From the NCBI GenBank assembly GCA_003586115.2, contig QVOM02000070.1, forward strand, positions 374,219 to 438,218: a stretch of 64,000 nt of DNA, written 5' to 3'. The notes below the pieces were generated by a model. That model saw only the letters and a list, made by a program, of their open reading frames with translations. It was not told the DNA's origin and searched no databases. Shown here one piece after another: positions 45,893 through 57,987 of the stretch. Every line of letters starts with the position of its first letter. Position 1 is the first letter of the stretch. Source of the DNA: Salvator merianae. Taxonomy: Eukaryota; Chordata; Lepidosauria; Squamata; Teiidae. Both the position numbers and the translations under genes were made by a program.

Positions 45893-46262
45893 GACAGGTG
45901 TTATCATGTGTGATTATGTCATGGCTATGCTGAGATTGTCACACATATCTGTGGCAACCCAACATAGCCCCACTGTAAAGGGGTGAAATTCTGCTTTATC
46001 TTATTCTGGGAAAACCCAACTGTCCACATAGGTTTTCCTGGAATAGAGCAAAAACCTACCCATCTGGAAGCTTGGCAGTGTGATTCTTACTGAATTAAAT
46101 GCCCCCCTGCACATGTGCAGGGCTGAATCTGTGGCAAAATTACCACTGCACATAAGCAGGGGTTGGCATAAGAGCACTTCTGGGTCTTTCACACCATCAA
46201 AATACCCAGATGTGAACATCATGCTATAAAAAACATGATTTACCGGCAATGTCTGGAGTTGG
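45893..46262. mobile_element. Harbinger-like MITE, relative of 4199 and 31225
   Basis: Starts GGCTGCATCCAGACAGG and ends AATGTCTGGAGTTGGC, with the AACATAGCC, TTTTCCTGGAATAG and TGCACATGTGCAGGGC blocks. Confidence 0.65.
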
Positions 46263-46373
46263 CTTTGGATTTACTTCTGGTTTCTGGCCCCGTAAACATT
46301 GGTAATGATGGAGATTTCTTTGTGGTGTGTTCTTTGCATTTCAGAGTTTCACTTTTTTGCCCTGGGGCTTATT

Positions 46374-46493
46374 CCAGATTATATCTCAGAACATACCTGG
46401 GTCTGCCGTAGTCTGCACTAGCATGCGGATGGCAGGAACTTATTCCAGGATATAATCTGGAATAAGGCCCAGTGCAGAAAGGGCTCAAGTTTC
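46374..46493. mobile_element. palindromic MITE, GGGCCTTTCTGCACT family, 5' end lost
   Basis: GGGCTTATTCCAGATTATAT pairs with ATATAATCTGGAATAAGGCC; it ends CCAGTGCAGAAAGGGC. Confidence 0.7.
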
Positions 46494-47189
46494 TATTTTC
46501 AGTTTGGAAAACAAATGCATGCTTATGAGGATTCTGATATTCAAAAAGATAAAGTCTATTTGAAAGCCAGAAATGGGGATTAAGCAGAGTCCATTACACC
46601 CGCCATTCCAATGGGATGCCTACATAGTCAAACAGCTGAAGATTTGTCCAGAATAGGAGTGGCATGCAATTAATTAACCCAGATTAATATCAGATATCGC
46701 TGAATCTCTGCTTCATTGTACCTCACCCTCCCATTTTTATGCCCTTCCTTGGCTTTTTGCTATCATTCTTATCCACGCGGTGGCTCCATGTCTTTTATTT
46801 TTATTTCTAATGTACTCTTTTTGTTTTTTCTTTTGCTATTCTTATTCACCTCCCTGACACTTGCATAACATAAGTCTGTTAACTAGACTTGGCTGAGCAA
46901 CCTTCTTCGTTCAGAATATCTGGTAGCTGAATAATAAATACACAAGGTATCTCCTCAGCGAGATTATTTTCCCATGCGTCGTTAAGAGATTTCCACGTAT
47001 TTTTGTTTTGGATTCTGCAGCTTAGTTTTTGTCATACCCCATCTTATGCAAACAATACTAAGTAATAAGAGTCACCCCTACAGCTTTGCCCTAACCTTCA
47101 CCGGTTGGATTTCCTTCGCACAGCAAACGCTGCCAGCTGGGAAAAAGACTAGAAGGGAGTAAACAAGGCGCAGCCGTTCACGCACCCTA
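46494..47189. other. non-coding, nothing recognised
   Basis: No gene or repeat identified. Confidence 0.35.
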
Positions 47190-47680
47190 AAGGCTGTCTG
47201 TGTTGTCTTCCTCCAGGCGAAAACAAGCAGGCGCGCTCCGCACATTTTGCGAGGAGGCGGAGTTCGCGCGTCTCCAATCCCGCTTCGTGTCTTGTCACCC
47301 GTCCATCAAGGCACAGGCGGCTCTCTGCCTCCCCTTTCCAGGGAGAGCAATCCCGTTCGCTCGCTTCAGTCCAGATACTGATGTTGCGCCTTGCCGTCGC
47401 CTGCCCTCCCGGGCTCCATTTTCACTGGGAAACCATCCAAGGCACAATTACACAATGCACCGGGAGGGCGGCTCCCTCCTTCCCTCCCTCCCCGCGGCGA
47501 AGCGGGCGCGCCGCCACCCGCTGCAGCTAAACGCTGCTCTCTAGCGGACGGCAGTGAAGTTACGCTCCCTGGAGCGGTTCCAAGGGCAAGGTGTGTGCGC
47601 TACTTGATCAACGCGCACCTGGAGGGATGAACGGGCTTAAGATCGCCATCCCGCTCCCCTCCCTGTTCCAATTTTAGCCC
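47190..47680. promoter_or_regulatory. CpG island
   Basis: The densest CpG stretch of the window (for example GCGAGGAGGCGGAGTTCGCG and CCGCGGCGAAGCGGGCGCGC). CpG islands usually mark promoters. No first exon or initiator could be fixed, so strand and gene are open. Confidence 0.5.
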
Positions 47681-47964
47681 GCTCCAAAGCGCAGAAATTG
47701 CCAAGCCAGTTAACCTAGCCATAGGAAAAGCTGGGGGAAAAACACAGGTGTATCTGATGTGGCTGCAATAGTTTCAACAGCGCACAGTACCTCGCTGCCT
47801 GAGAAGGGGCTGCTGAACCAGGACTCTCCATTTCAGGCTGTGGATGGGGAGAACAGTACCCTGTCTTGCATGCGTCTAAACGCGTAGAACAAATTAGCTG
47901 GACTGGATCGTAAAGGGTTGAGAAGACTCATCTGAGGCTGCATGACAGCATCTCAAAAGCAGTT

Positions 47965-48106
47965 TAGCAGTCTTGGCTTCCACTCACACGCGTGTTCCCA
48001 ATCCCCCTCTAATTCACCTTAAAGACGGGAACCTGAACTTCCAAGACCATTTAATGTGGGTTAGGGATAGGATGGGAACACGAGCTGCCAACTTGATATG
48101 GTTTTT
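47965..48106. mobile_element. MITE remnant, AATCCACATTAAAG family
   Basis: CTAATTCACCTTAAAG and CATTTAATGTGGGTTAGGG match the family core; decayed. Confidence 0.4.
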
Positions 48107-48512
48107 CACCTGGGTCGTTATTTCCTAGTTCCTCTGGATATAGTCCTGCCCGGGTGGGAGAGAGGTTGGGTGGGACCCCCGGGTAAAAGGCAGGATACAA
48201 ATGTTACACATAAATAAATGCTGTGGCCTCTGAGGCCTCAGTCACATTTTCATGGTTTAGTTCGTCCCTGGGACGGACAGGAGAGTGAGACTGTTTGGGG
48301 CCTTCTTCAGACTGGTCACATTTTAAAGTGTGCGATGTGCTGTTGTCACTGTCATCCAGGCCCTCCTGATAAGAGGTAAGCTAGAGGTGGCAGAAGGTGA
48401 GGAAGCTCAGGTGGGGGGGTGGCGGGAGATGGTTGCAGCTACAATTGTGGCAGCAGCAGGCATTGAGGGATGTGAGGTGGCAGGAGCGGTAGCAGAAAGT
48501 GGCGGGGGGTAT

Positions 48513-48789
48513 NNNNNNNNNNNNNNNNNNNNNNNNNNNNNNNNNNNNNNNNNNNNNNNNNNNNNNNNNNNNNNNNNNNNNNNNNNNNNNNNNNNNNNNN
48601 NNNNNNNNNNNNNNNNNNNNNNNNNNNNNNNNNNNNNNNNNNNNNNNNNNNNNNNNNNNNNNNNNNNNNNNNNNNNNNNNNNNNNNNNNNNNNNNNNNNN
48701 NNNNNNNNNNNNNNNNNNNNNNNNNNNNNNNNNNNNNNNNNNNNNNNNNNNNNNNNNNNNNNNNNNNNNNNNNNNNNNNNNNNNNNNNN
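48513..48789. other. assembly gap (277 N)
   Basis: Unknown bases flanked by G-rich sequence on both sides. Frames that cross it are artefacts. Confidence 0.99.
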
Positions 48790-48869
48790 GGGGGGCCTTT
48801 GCAGGGGTGGCGAGAGGCCGCCATGGTGGCGGGGATAATTGGGAGTGCAGTGGGAGGCAGCCTGGCTGG

Positions 48870-48989
48870 GTCCGTTTCTTGCTGAAACGGACTCAGAGTT
48901 GGGATTATCCGAATTTAGGATAATCCCATTCCGGGCAGGAAAGTCCTCGGAAAAACTGGTAACGCAATTTAGCATCTGGTTTCCGAGGA
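48870..48989. repeat. cluster of three perfect hairpins
   Basis: GTCCGTTTC/GAAACGGAC (48870-48892), GGGATTATCC/GGATAATCCC (48901-48927) and TCCTCGGAAA/TTTCCGAGGA (48944-48989). Probably one arm of a foldback element that extends into the gap. Confidence 0.75.
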
Positions 48990-49473
48990 TTCAAGCCATC
49001 CTCCATCTCCAGAAAACGTGAGGTATGACCACGGCCTCTGTGTGTGTGTATTCTGGGCTTTCTTTGTTCTGCCTTAGGCAACAGTGGCTGCATCCACACA
49101 GGGATGTTGAGGGCCCAAGAGGAGTAGCCTCTGCATGGCAGCACTGCCTTTGGTCCTGCAGTCCACTTCTGAGGGCCACAGAGTGCCCTTGGAGGTGTTC
49201 ATCCCACAGGGGAGAGAAAATGTCTCCAAAGGCACTTTCAGCCCTCTTTTGCCCTCCCCCCCCCCCCACTGTGCAGAGCAGCAGTGACTCACCCTCCTTG
49301 CTATCCACACATTTCCTGTTTGTGGGGCCAGGTGGAAACTTTGGACACTGCAGGCCTCAGAGCCTGGAAGGGCAGGATCAATGCAGAGGGGAGAACTATG
49401 GATCCGACCGCAGATGTGTCTGTTTCCCCGATCAAGAAACTGAAGCCAACATTCAATTAAATCACTACAAAAG

Positions 49474-49655
49474 ACCATAAGAGGAGCCCTTCTGGATCAG
49501 GCCACGGCCCATCTAGTCCAGCATCCTGTTTCATGCAAGTGGTCCACCAATTGCTTCTGAGCATTCTCAAGCAGAAGACACAGGCAAAACCTTCCCCTGC
49601 TCTCAACTCCCTGCAAATGGCCTTTAGAGGCATCCTGCCTGCCTCTCCAGTTGGG
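49474..49655 (-). mobile_element. CR1 3' end fragment
   Basis: GACCATAAGAGGAGCCC, then CCATCTAGTCCAGCATCC and TTGCTTCTGAGCATTCTCAA: the reverse of a CR1 terminus. Confidence 0.8.
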
Positions 49656-51183
49656 TCTGTCTCAGGCTGGCCACAGAAACTGCCAAACCAAAGCCATAGA
49701 AAAAGCTAGAAAAAAAAGAAGAAAAACAGGCGTATCTGATGTTTGGCAGATTTTCTACAGCCTTTGGCTGCCTTTTGCTTTCCTTCTGTCCCCATCAGAC
49801 AATCATTTTTCTTTCTTGGAGTAAGTGGGATGGCAGTGCAGGACCATCTGTCCCCTCAGCTGACCACCCCTAGGGTTATTCAGTTTGCCCCTATGTGCTT
49901 ATCACTCACTTCCTAATAGTAGGCTGGAATTGTGCAAATGAGCTCAACTCAGTATCTTCTTTCGCAAGCCAAGGGCTTTATGGAGGCAGGTGCACACATC
50001 TGCAGGAGAAACCTACTGGAATTCATTCTTCTACTGAAAGGAGGAGTGAATTCCTGACCTATCAGCAATAATGGATTAGGGTTACTGTTCCCTATATATT
50101 GCATGCCATTTTAAGGATAGAGATTGTTAGAACCCTCCCTTCTTATTTGGCACAATGTCTCATTGCACTTAAAAAGCACTTGATTTTTGGATTGCATCTG
50201 TTCAGACTTTGTCCCAATCCTCAGAGATTTGCCTTCGGACAGAGATACTGTGAAGAAGGCACCTAACTTGTCAAGTGCGCTAGCAGCCTTGAAGAGCCAG
50301 AATTTTTCTCTAAAAAGTCCCAATATGGTTCTTAATTAAAATTTAAGGGTTAGAATTTAGGAATTCAGGTAATCCCAAGAGACCGCTTAAGGCCATCCAA
50401 TGTTACCCACAAAATAATTCTTTGATTTTTTAACTAGAAGAAATGCCAATGAAGAACACATTCAAAGGGGGGGGGGTCTGAGAGCCCCTCAAAAATGCCC
50501 AGTCTCTGGTTTCCTCTGTGTTCTCAGGTTCCAGGATTTGCAAAGAAAAAAGTGCAGGAACCCAACCTCCACTGATACTGAGGGAGTGGTATTTGCATAG
50601 GTTTATGCATGGTTGTTTCCCTAGGAGTTTTTGCTACTTTGTTCTGTTGGTACTAGCATGGCTTGATTCTGCAGAATGACCAGTAATGAGTTTACGGTAT
50701 TAGCAAACTTATTAGCCACTTTTTGGATACTTTGTTTGGGTCCCATAGTATATTTCTGCAGACAGAGAAACAATATGTTTGCAAATTCTTCGGGGGCCGC
50801 TAGATAATCATTTTGGGGGGGGTGTGGATTGAAGGTGGAGCACACAGCAGCATGTGGGCTTTTAAGCCTACTCAAACTTCAGTCATCCTACCACAATTAT
50901 TATGTCTGATCATTTGAGGAGATCGGCTTGAACTTGAATAGCCTTCAGATTTATTTATTTTTAATGATTTAGTTTTTCCCCCCTTTCTTTGTAGATCAAC
51001 AAACATGTTTCATCATATTTCTTAATCCCAGAGTGAAGGTCACACTCTGAGTGAAGGTCACACTCTGGAAACCTTTGCTCTGTCTGATACGTCATGTTAG
51101 GTCTCTGCATACCTTCATCAATGCCACTGAAAAGGGCTAAATACCCAGAGTTCCCAACCTAAAAAAGTGGCAACTGTTGTATC
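49656..51183. other. non-coding, nothing recognised
   Basis: Only a G9-type run at 50468 and a direct 17-bp duplication (GAGTGAAGGTCACACTC) near 51033-51067 stand out. Confidence 0.35.
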
Positions 51184-51759
51184 TGTCAGAATATAGATCT
51201 CGTATAGGCCATAAGCTAATGCCAGTTTCCAGTTTGCCAATTTCCTGTTTTGCTATTTCCTGTTTTTCTGTTCTGCAGTCATGCTATTTTTGCTAAATGG
51301 AAAGTTACTGAACTAATCAACATCCAGCTTCATAGAAATAGAGAGATGTTATGTCTAACACAGTACTGATAACAACATATGCTTATCCATGAGAAACCCT
51401 AGTCTGGGAAAGTAATTGTGTATAGCTAAGATGAACAATAACAATAACAATGATGTAATCCTGTGCTTGAGCATTATATATAACATGGAGCATTCATATT
51501 CATTCATTTATAATCATGATTCTGTTTCCTATACTTCTGTGAAATGTATCCTGACTATGCTGTACTGAAGATTATTTGATACTGCTACTACAATGTATAG
51601 TGCAACTGCTTTTTATCCTACTTAGCTATTTTTACTATGGACCTAAGCAACAATAAAGACTGAGCTTTATAGTTAACTCTGCTGCTTACAGAGTTTATTT
51701 TTCTACTTCACGGGAATGTTTCTGTAAGTCTTCCGTGTAGCACACTGCGCACTCTGACA
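51184..51759 (+). mobile_element. solo LTR of an LTR retroelement
   Basis: 576 bp bounded by TGTCAGA and its inverse TCTGACA. A TATA box (TATATATAA, 51475-51483) and a poly-A signal (AATAAA, 51652-51657) are correctly ordered for the plus strand. Flanks GTATC and GGATC could be a 5-bp target duplication with one change. No primer-binding site or internal region follows. Class (copia, gypsy or retroviral) is not decided. Confidence 0.7.
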
Positions 51760-52119
51760 GGATCTGTTTCACACACATGCTAGGAAGAGATGATGGGAGG
51801 AAAGGAGAACTTGAGGCAGGCTAGCAGTAGCTATGAACCTAAATATTCCTGAAGCAAAACAAGCTATTTTTTTTTGCTCAAAGTGTCTTAAGAAAACTGT
51901 CTGTGGCTGGACCTTTAGACATGTACCTAGGGTGTAATGGGCCCCTGTCCCAGATAACAAAATGGGGAGCCCAGAATATGGGGCACACTCAGGTTGCAAT
52001 AATAAATAAGCATAAAATTCCACAGACAACCAAATGTTCTCAAAAGACCCTCATTTGCTTTGTGGGGCAAGATGCAAAACAGGGCACAGTCCCTGCATCT
52101 TGAGGTTCTGTAGAGTGGG

Positions 52120-52320
52120 AACAGCTGCAGCTCTGGGGTACAATAAACCACCTGGAAAGCAGAGAGTCAGAGGTTCTCTCCTCAGAAGCAGGCAATGACA
52201 AACCACTTTTGTGTTTCCTCCTGTAGTGCCTAGTAATAGAGGTGCCCGTGTAAATGCATAGAGGTGTTCCATGTAGCCAATCAGAAGACAGAGTTGACTT
52301 GATGGTACCCAACAAATATA
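52120..52320 (+). mobile_element. tRNA-derived SINE
   Basis: The head is decayed (GCTGCAGCTCTGGGGTAC). The body GGCAATGACAAACCACTTTTG and the tail GAAGACAGAGTTGACTTGATG are clear. Confidence 0.7.
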
Positions 52321-52459
52321 GAAGACAGCTTTGCAGCGGACAGACTTTGCCACATAAAGGGTCCTGGTCTTTTCTCTCTTGTTGTTCTAACATGTGTGAG
52401 AGATAGAGGGTGCATGCACACAGGTCTATAGTTAAACCCTTCATTTTATATACTGCTCA

Positions 52460-52569
52460 GGCTGCATCCAGACATTGCTTATTTATTCCGTTCTATTTGG
52501 AACATCCATGCTTTATTCCAGAATATCCAAATATAGCAGGATAAATAAGTGGTGTCTGGATACAACTTG
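52460..52569. mobile_element. short palindromic Harbinger-like MITE
   Basis: GGCTGCATCCAGACATTGC and GGTGTCTGGATACAAC are the inverse ends. Middle TTTATTCCAGAATATCC as at 19932. Confidence 0.7.
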
Positions 52570-53099
52570 TCATATTGCATAAAAATATTTGCTGTCAAGT
52601 TCTGTGTTATAAATTTTGATTTTTTAACAGATTATTTGGCAACTGTTGATATTATTGTCATCATTTTTGTATTTTTTCTATCTTCATCCCATTTTTTGTT
52701 ACAACATTTTGTAGTTTTGTTTTAAATTTAAAATTGTTAAAAAGGAAAAAGGTAGGGACGTTTCCTCAGGCATTTGGATGAGAATCCTGGGCCTTATTCC
52801 CTGGAAACACAATCAGAACTAAAGTCTGAAATGAATCACCATTATAGCAGCTTTCTGGTGACTGACAGACCTACACAAAATCATGTTTCTATTCAAAATG
52901 CATTTCTAATAAATGCAAGATCAGTATTATACGCAAAATAATGCAAAATAAAGCACAAGAGAAAGGGGAAAAAATCTCACCCTGATTTGTACTTAGTGAG
53001 AATGACTTAGAAATTTCACACATGCCTACCAGTATCTGAAAAGTGTGTTCACTTGTAGCTACCCTTTTAATAATTTTTGATCTGCAGCGGTTAGCAAAT

Positions 53100-53460
53100 G
53101 AGAGAGCATATCAGAATTAAAGCAATGTCTTTACTGTTGTAATGTACAGGCATGAAAGGTGGACACTGAGAAAGAGTGAGAAAAAGAAGAAAGATACCTT
53201 TGAATTATGGATCAGGAAATGATTACAAAGGATAGCATGGACAATGAGAAGAACAAGTTGATCAATATTGGAACAAATATAATCCAGCTTCTCCCTTTTG
53301 TGGCATGTGAACCAATGAAGGGCCAGAAAAAGCATTATGCAGTCAGGGTTGAGGGAGGAAAGAAAACATTCAAGATGGATGAGTGAGGAAAAAGAGACTA
53401 TTGGAAACACTGCAAGAATGAGATATCAATAGACGTAGGTTAAGATGATGAGAATTTTCC
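53100..53460 (+). mobile_element. RTE-type LINE ORF2 fragment
   Basis: A degenerate translation near 53135-53265 gives WTLRKSEKKKKDTFELW followed by LQRIAWTMRRT, the C-terminal signature of RTE/BovB proteins. Stops and frameshifts are present. Confidence 0.6.
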
Positions 53461-54179
53461 ATACCAGACATCGAACGCTGCTTGACAGCAGCACCTAATA
53501 ACAAATTGACAGATGACTATGTTTTGTTCACCAGTTAAAAGCTTCCCCTGCTGACAACTGCATTTCTTTGCCCAGCCAAAACTCTTCCCCCATGTACAAT
53601 GTTGGATCTTGGACCACAGTGGGGACTTGCTTACCCTGGATTAACAATTCCTAAATATACTTCTGCTTCAGATTAGTTTTTGCATTCAAGGCAGTAAATA
53701 GCTTGCAGAAACAGAATTACAGGTTCTCGGCTTTGTACTCTTTCAGTTTTGGATAAGGCAAAATCAGATCTGACATCATTCATGCAATTAATGATTGCAT
53801 GGATGCATCAAGTTACTAGATACCTCAAATACTCCTGAGACTCATGATATTGGCCAAGGTACTTCACTGAATATATGCTAGAGGGTGGCATGGGATGATG
53901 GGAATTGTAGTTCAGGAACATCTGGAGGGAACATCAGTTCAACAGATGGGTTGAAGGTATTTTCAACCCTTTGCTTCTCCTGCAATCTAAGGCTACCAGA
54001 TGGTAACACAGGATATAAAGAAGATCCCATGATTACCTCTTGCTATGTCCTGCCAGATGTGAGCAGCAAACTCTGGCTTACCTGCATGTCTGGAGAGCAG
54101 CATACACGATCAGCCCGTTAGGTCTTTCTAGGAGCCAGCCAAGCACCCATCCCCATGCTTTTGTTGTTTTTCATACACT
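53461..54179. other. non-coding, nothing recognised
   Basis: One short piece (GATGGGAATTGTAGTTCAGG, near 53896) of a widespread old repeat. No gene. Confidence 0.4.
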
Positions 54180-54412
54180 TGGCTAGCTCCCAGAAATGCC
54201 CAGCATGTGAATTGCATATGCACTTTGCCAGACATACAGGTAAGTGTTGTTATTGTGAGAAACCCAGCTCCATTGCTGGATTTCCCATAATAGCATTGCA
54301 ACAGGTTTTTTGCCTGTTTTAATCAGCACTGCATTGGAATGCCATAGGTGTGTCTGGCACTCCCAGTGCAATTTTGAAATGATCACAGGGTTTACTTCAT
54401 GTCTGGAAGCAC
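54180..54412. mobile_element. MITE remnant
   Basis: GTGAGAAACCCAGCTCC with inverse-like TTTCCCATAATAGCATTGC and a late CATGTCTGGAAGCACC resemble the 57607/63386 group. Confidence 0.4.
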
Positions 54413-55676
54413 CTTCAGTCTGGGTTAGGCACTGTAGTTTTTAACTGGGAGAACATTTGATCCTGGACATAATGCAGGAAGTGAAGAACTGATCTGAATT
54501 TGAACCTGCCTTGTATTTAACAAACAAATGGCAACATTTGTTGGATTGCTAAGTATGGAAATAATAGCTTAGCCTGGCTCTAAATACTCATTTAAGCAAA
54601 CCAGTTCAGTCTCCATACACAGCTCTTCTGTCAAGATGTTGCCTTATTTCTTGAGAAATCCCTGCAGCCCTGTCTCCATCAAGCCTTAGCTGCCTCTCCA
54701 GCAAGCATCCTGCCTGGGCTGAAGGGTGTTAGCAGAGAAACCAGCAAAAAGCTACAGTCCTGACCAACACAAAGAGAGTGCCACAGTGGGATATGATGAG
54801 GCTTCTGCTGGAGAGCTGGTGTCCTGCAAGGAGAAACACACAGATAAATTGAGGCTGATTTCAGAGAGGAAGAAAAATATGAATGCCTTTCCCCCACAGC
54901 AGAGCAACTAAAAAGCAGTAATATTCCCAACAAGATTTTTCCATCGATTTCTAATGCCATGTTACCAGTCTTTACTCAGATTGTTTGAGATTAACACCCA
55001 TAAACTAAACATGCTGTTGTACAGCAAAAGGAAGTCACAACTTTTTACTGTCGGGATTGGGGCTATGAACTTTGCTATTGAGCACCTATGTTGTAATGAT
55101 TTACTGAGCAAAAAAGTCAAGTTAGCAGAATTATATGGCAATATATTTTTTATGGAGAAGAAAATAATTCAGGGGAGTTTCTGGAGGAAAAAACTGAGGT
55201 CATAAAATTTACTAGCTTTGACTTTGCACTTGGACACATGACATAAGTTTTATAATCTGCATAGTTTTGAAGATGGTGTTGATGTACCATATTCAATTAT
55301 TTTTAGGAACTAAATTTTAAATGTTCATGTCATGATAAACCTGGTCTGTTCTTAAGACAAGGGTGGCCAGATACGAAAGAGGCCAGGAATTGGTGGTTAA
55401 GCAAACCACCCCGGTTGAATGTTCTTCTCCTTTGCATCTTTTAAAAATATAAAAACCTTCTCCTTTTTATTTGTTTTGTTTTTAATCTGACCATAATAGG
55501 TTTCATCCAGCTGGCAGGAGAAAGAGTTATCTCGGTGGTAAGAGCCTTGACACTGAGGGGGAAAGTTCTGATACTGAGGTGGGAAGTGTTCCATCTACAC
55601 ATTCAGCTCTGGAACAGAAATAAACCTAGAAGTTGGCCTTTTTCAGTCCGACACTAAACTAGGCTGTACAGAACTC
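54413..55676. other. non-coding, nothing recognised
   Basis: A minus-strand frame at 54679-54960 starts with a hydrophobic N-terminus but has no splice support. No repeat recognised. Confidence 0.35.
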
Positions 55677-55898
55677 TCATACTGTCACTCCACCCAGTGG
55701 TGGAGGAGAAGAATGAGAACATAATTCATCCTCAGGGTTCTTTCTCATGACCTGGACATAGGGCATCTCTGAGGATGGATTATGGACCTGAGGAGCAGTC
55801 TGCAGACCCAATGCAGGTGGGTATATTTGCTGCATTTCTGGGACACTTGATAAGCTCGCATGTTCAGTGGAGTGGAAGCAGCCCAATTTAGGACAAAA
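55677..55898 (-). CDS. candidate terminal exon, tail-like peptide, unassigned
   Basis: From a possible acceptor (GGCTCAG, 55899-55900) the frame runs 73 codons to a TGA at 55679-55677. The peptide is low in hydrophobics and includes SSEMPYVQVMRKNPEDE and a Pro-rich end (HSSPPPLGG). It looks like a cytoplasmic tail with a tyrosine motif, but I do not recognise the family and found no upstream exon. It may be chance. Confidence 0.2.
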   Translation of the reverse strand, partial: FCPKLGCFHSTEHASLSSVPEMQQIYPPALGLQTAPQVHNPSSEMPYVQVMRKNPEDELCSHSSPPPLGGVTV

Positions 55899-56479
55899 CT
55901 GAGCCAGTCTAAATCAGCCAGTTTAAATACTTGTGTTCACAGTTCTAATGAGAAAGCCAAATAGTTGCAAATGTACTTTTTCCTTCTAGCCAAAATACTG
56001 TGCTGCCTTAAGTTCAAAGATGTCACTAATGTGTACTGTAAACACTTTGCTTGCTGGAAATGGAAGCATCACACCTGCCAGATTATTTCAAATGAACCAT
56101 GCAAGTTTCTCCAGAACCATCCTCCAAAGCTAACCTTCCTGTTCCCTGTGAGATTTGTTTGAAAACTCAAACTGACAAGAATTCACATTCAAAGAACCTC
56201 AAACCCAATCATCCTGGCATCAGCTGAGTTAGAGAAATTCACTCTTAATACTGTCTGTGAAAATGTCACTACCAAATAGCGCCCAGGTGCCCTGGCTTTG
56301 TGTGGGTAGAAGAGTGACCTGCCTTGATCAAGAGCATCTTTATGTTTCAGGAAAGGGCCAGCTGAGACGATGCCTAATGGAGGCTTCCTTCCAGCAATCA
56401 CAGGGCCTGGATTTTCGCAGTTCTGCAAAAAAGGGAAAAATAGAATTCCATTCTTTTGGACTGGAAGACTTTGGTTTAG

Positions 56480-56565
56480 CAAGTGCTTTTGGTATCATGG
56501 GATACCTCCTTTGCATGCAAAAGACCTCGAGTTCAATCGACAGCATCTCCTTGAAGAAAATAATA
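56480..56565 (+). mobile_element. tRNA-derived SINE head, second type
   Basis: TTGCATGCAAAAGACCTCGAG followed by TTCAATCGACAGCATCTCC is a diverged B-box region. Confidence 0.5.
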
Positions 56566-56814
56566 GCAAATTAATTCTCCATATTGTTGCTGAGGTTGCA
56601 ACAGTGATGTCCTTACCTTTTATCTTTTACCTTGCCTAGTATATGGTTTATGCAGAGATCCCATTAAAACCTGTCTGGCTGAAGCAATGGGAATATTTGT
56701 CCACCTGCCTAATAACCACTTCTGAAAGCTACTGACTCAGTCTGGTCTGAGCTGGACAAGTATTCGGGCTGTGTATCAACTTGCTGACTAATGACAGTCC
56801 CTTGGACTGCAAGG

Positions 56815-57062
56815 AGATCAGATCAATACTAAAGGAGATCAACCCTGACTGTTCATTGGAAGGACAAATACTGAAGCTGAACCTAAGATACTTTGGCCGC
56901 AGAGAATGAGATGAATAGATAGTGTCATCGAAGCAACAAACATAAGCTTGGTAGACTTTGGGAGATGGTGGAGGACAGAGGAACCTGGCATGCTATGGTC
57001 CATGGGGTCACAAAAAGTTCCAACACAAATAAATGGCTGAACAACTACAGCTACAATCAACA
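56815..57062 (+). mobile_element. BovB/RTE LINE 3' end fragment
   Basis: The degenerate translation gives LRYFG early, then LWEMVEDRGTWHAMVHGVTK, the well-known BovB C-terminus, then a NTNKWLNN tail. Several stops. Confidence 0.8.
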
Positions 57063-57606
57063 TGTTGCATGTGTGGACAGACCCCATTAGTAATCCATTC
57101 TGGTACCTGCCCTAGGTCCAGTCTCAGTACTAGACAGTTAGAGCTAGTGAAGCCACCATTTTGCTGATGGAAGTTACATTTACAGGTGGGGAAAGGGTAG
57201 CACAGGGATAACCAAGGGGCATTTTCACCACATGTGATCACTTATGCCCTCAATCTATCCTGGGGATCCAAAAAAGCACCCTGCCAAAACCATGGGATGA
57301 AGAACTTTATGACAAGGAGGACAATATGGACATCACATGTCACAGCTGAATGCCTCTTTCTTGGGCACACTTGTCTATCCTAGTGGGCAGAGTGGAGAAA
57401 CAGGATGAAACCATCAAGAACAGAAGCATTTTAATTAAAAGTCTGGAGACAGTAGAGAATTGGAGGGTTTGGATCTTCTGTGCTGGGCAAAACTTTGTAG
57501 CTAGTCAGCCAACACTTGCTCAGACCCAATGAAACAGGTCTGGAGGAAGTGGTAGAAGAAACGAGGCATAGCAATGGAAAGAGAGAACTTGGTGGTATGA
57601 CTCAGA

Positions 57607-57775
57607 GTACCTCCAGATGCAAGTTAAAACCCACAATCCTCCTGGGACTATATTGAGAATGCCACCCATATCCATGGCATTCCTAGTATCATCCTGGGAC
57701 ATTGAGATGATATCCCAAAATATTGCTTTTACAGGAATTCCAACAATGATTCTGAGTTTCCCATAATAATAGTTG
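57607..57775. mobile_element. MITE remnant, TCCAGATGCAAGTTAAAACC type
   Basis: TCCAGATGCAAGTTAAAACC, then TCCTGGGACTATATTGAGAA and TTTCCCATAATAATAGTTGC recur, in the same order, at 63388-63510. Confidence 0.5.
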
Positions 57776-57807
57776 CTCCACTCTGTCTACCAGCTCTGTG
57801 TGCTATT

Positions 57808-57987
57808 GGCCCTTTCTGCACTTGACCTTATTCCAGATTATGTCTTGGAATAGGGATCTGCCATCTGCATGCTACTATGAACTATGGGACGCCCCACCTG
57901 GGGCCTGCTATAATTTGCACTAGCATGTGGATAGCAGGTCCCTATTCTGGGATATAGTCCAGAATAAAGCCAAGTGCAGAAAGGGCC
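57808..57987. mobile_element. palindromic MITE, GGGCCTTTCTGCACT family
   Basis: GGCCCTTTCTGCACTTG and CAAGTGCAGAAAGGGCC are the ends. Inner ATTCCAGATTATGTC pairs with GATATAGTCCAGAAT. Confidence 0.8.

Noticed and set aside
48330..48975. Open frames of 128-197 codons across 48.3-49.0 kb
   Set aside because: Most of their length is N; they are artefacts of the gap.
54679..54960. Signal-peptide-like start MALEIDGKILLGILLLF
   Set aside because: No donor in frame and no downstream exon; hydrophobic starts of this length occur by chance.
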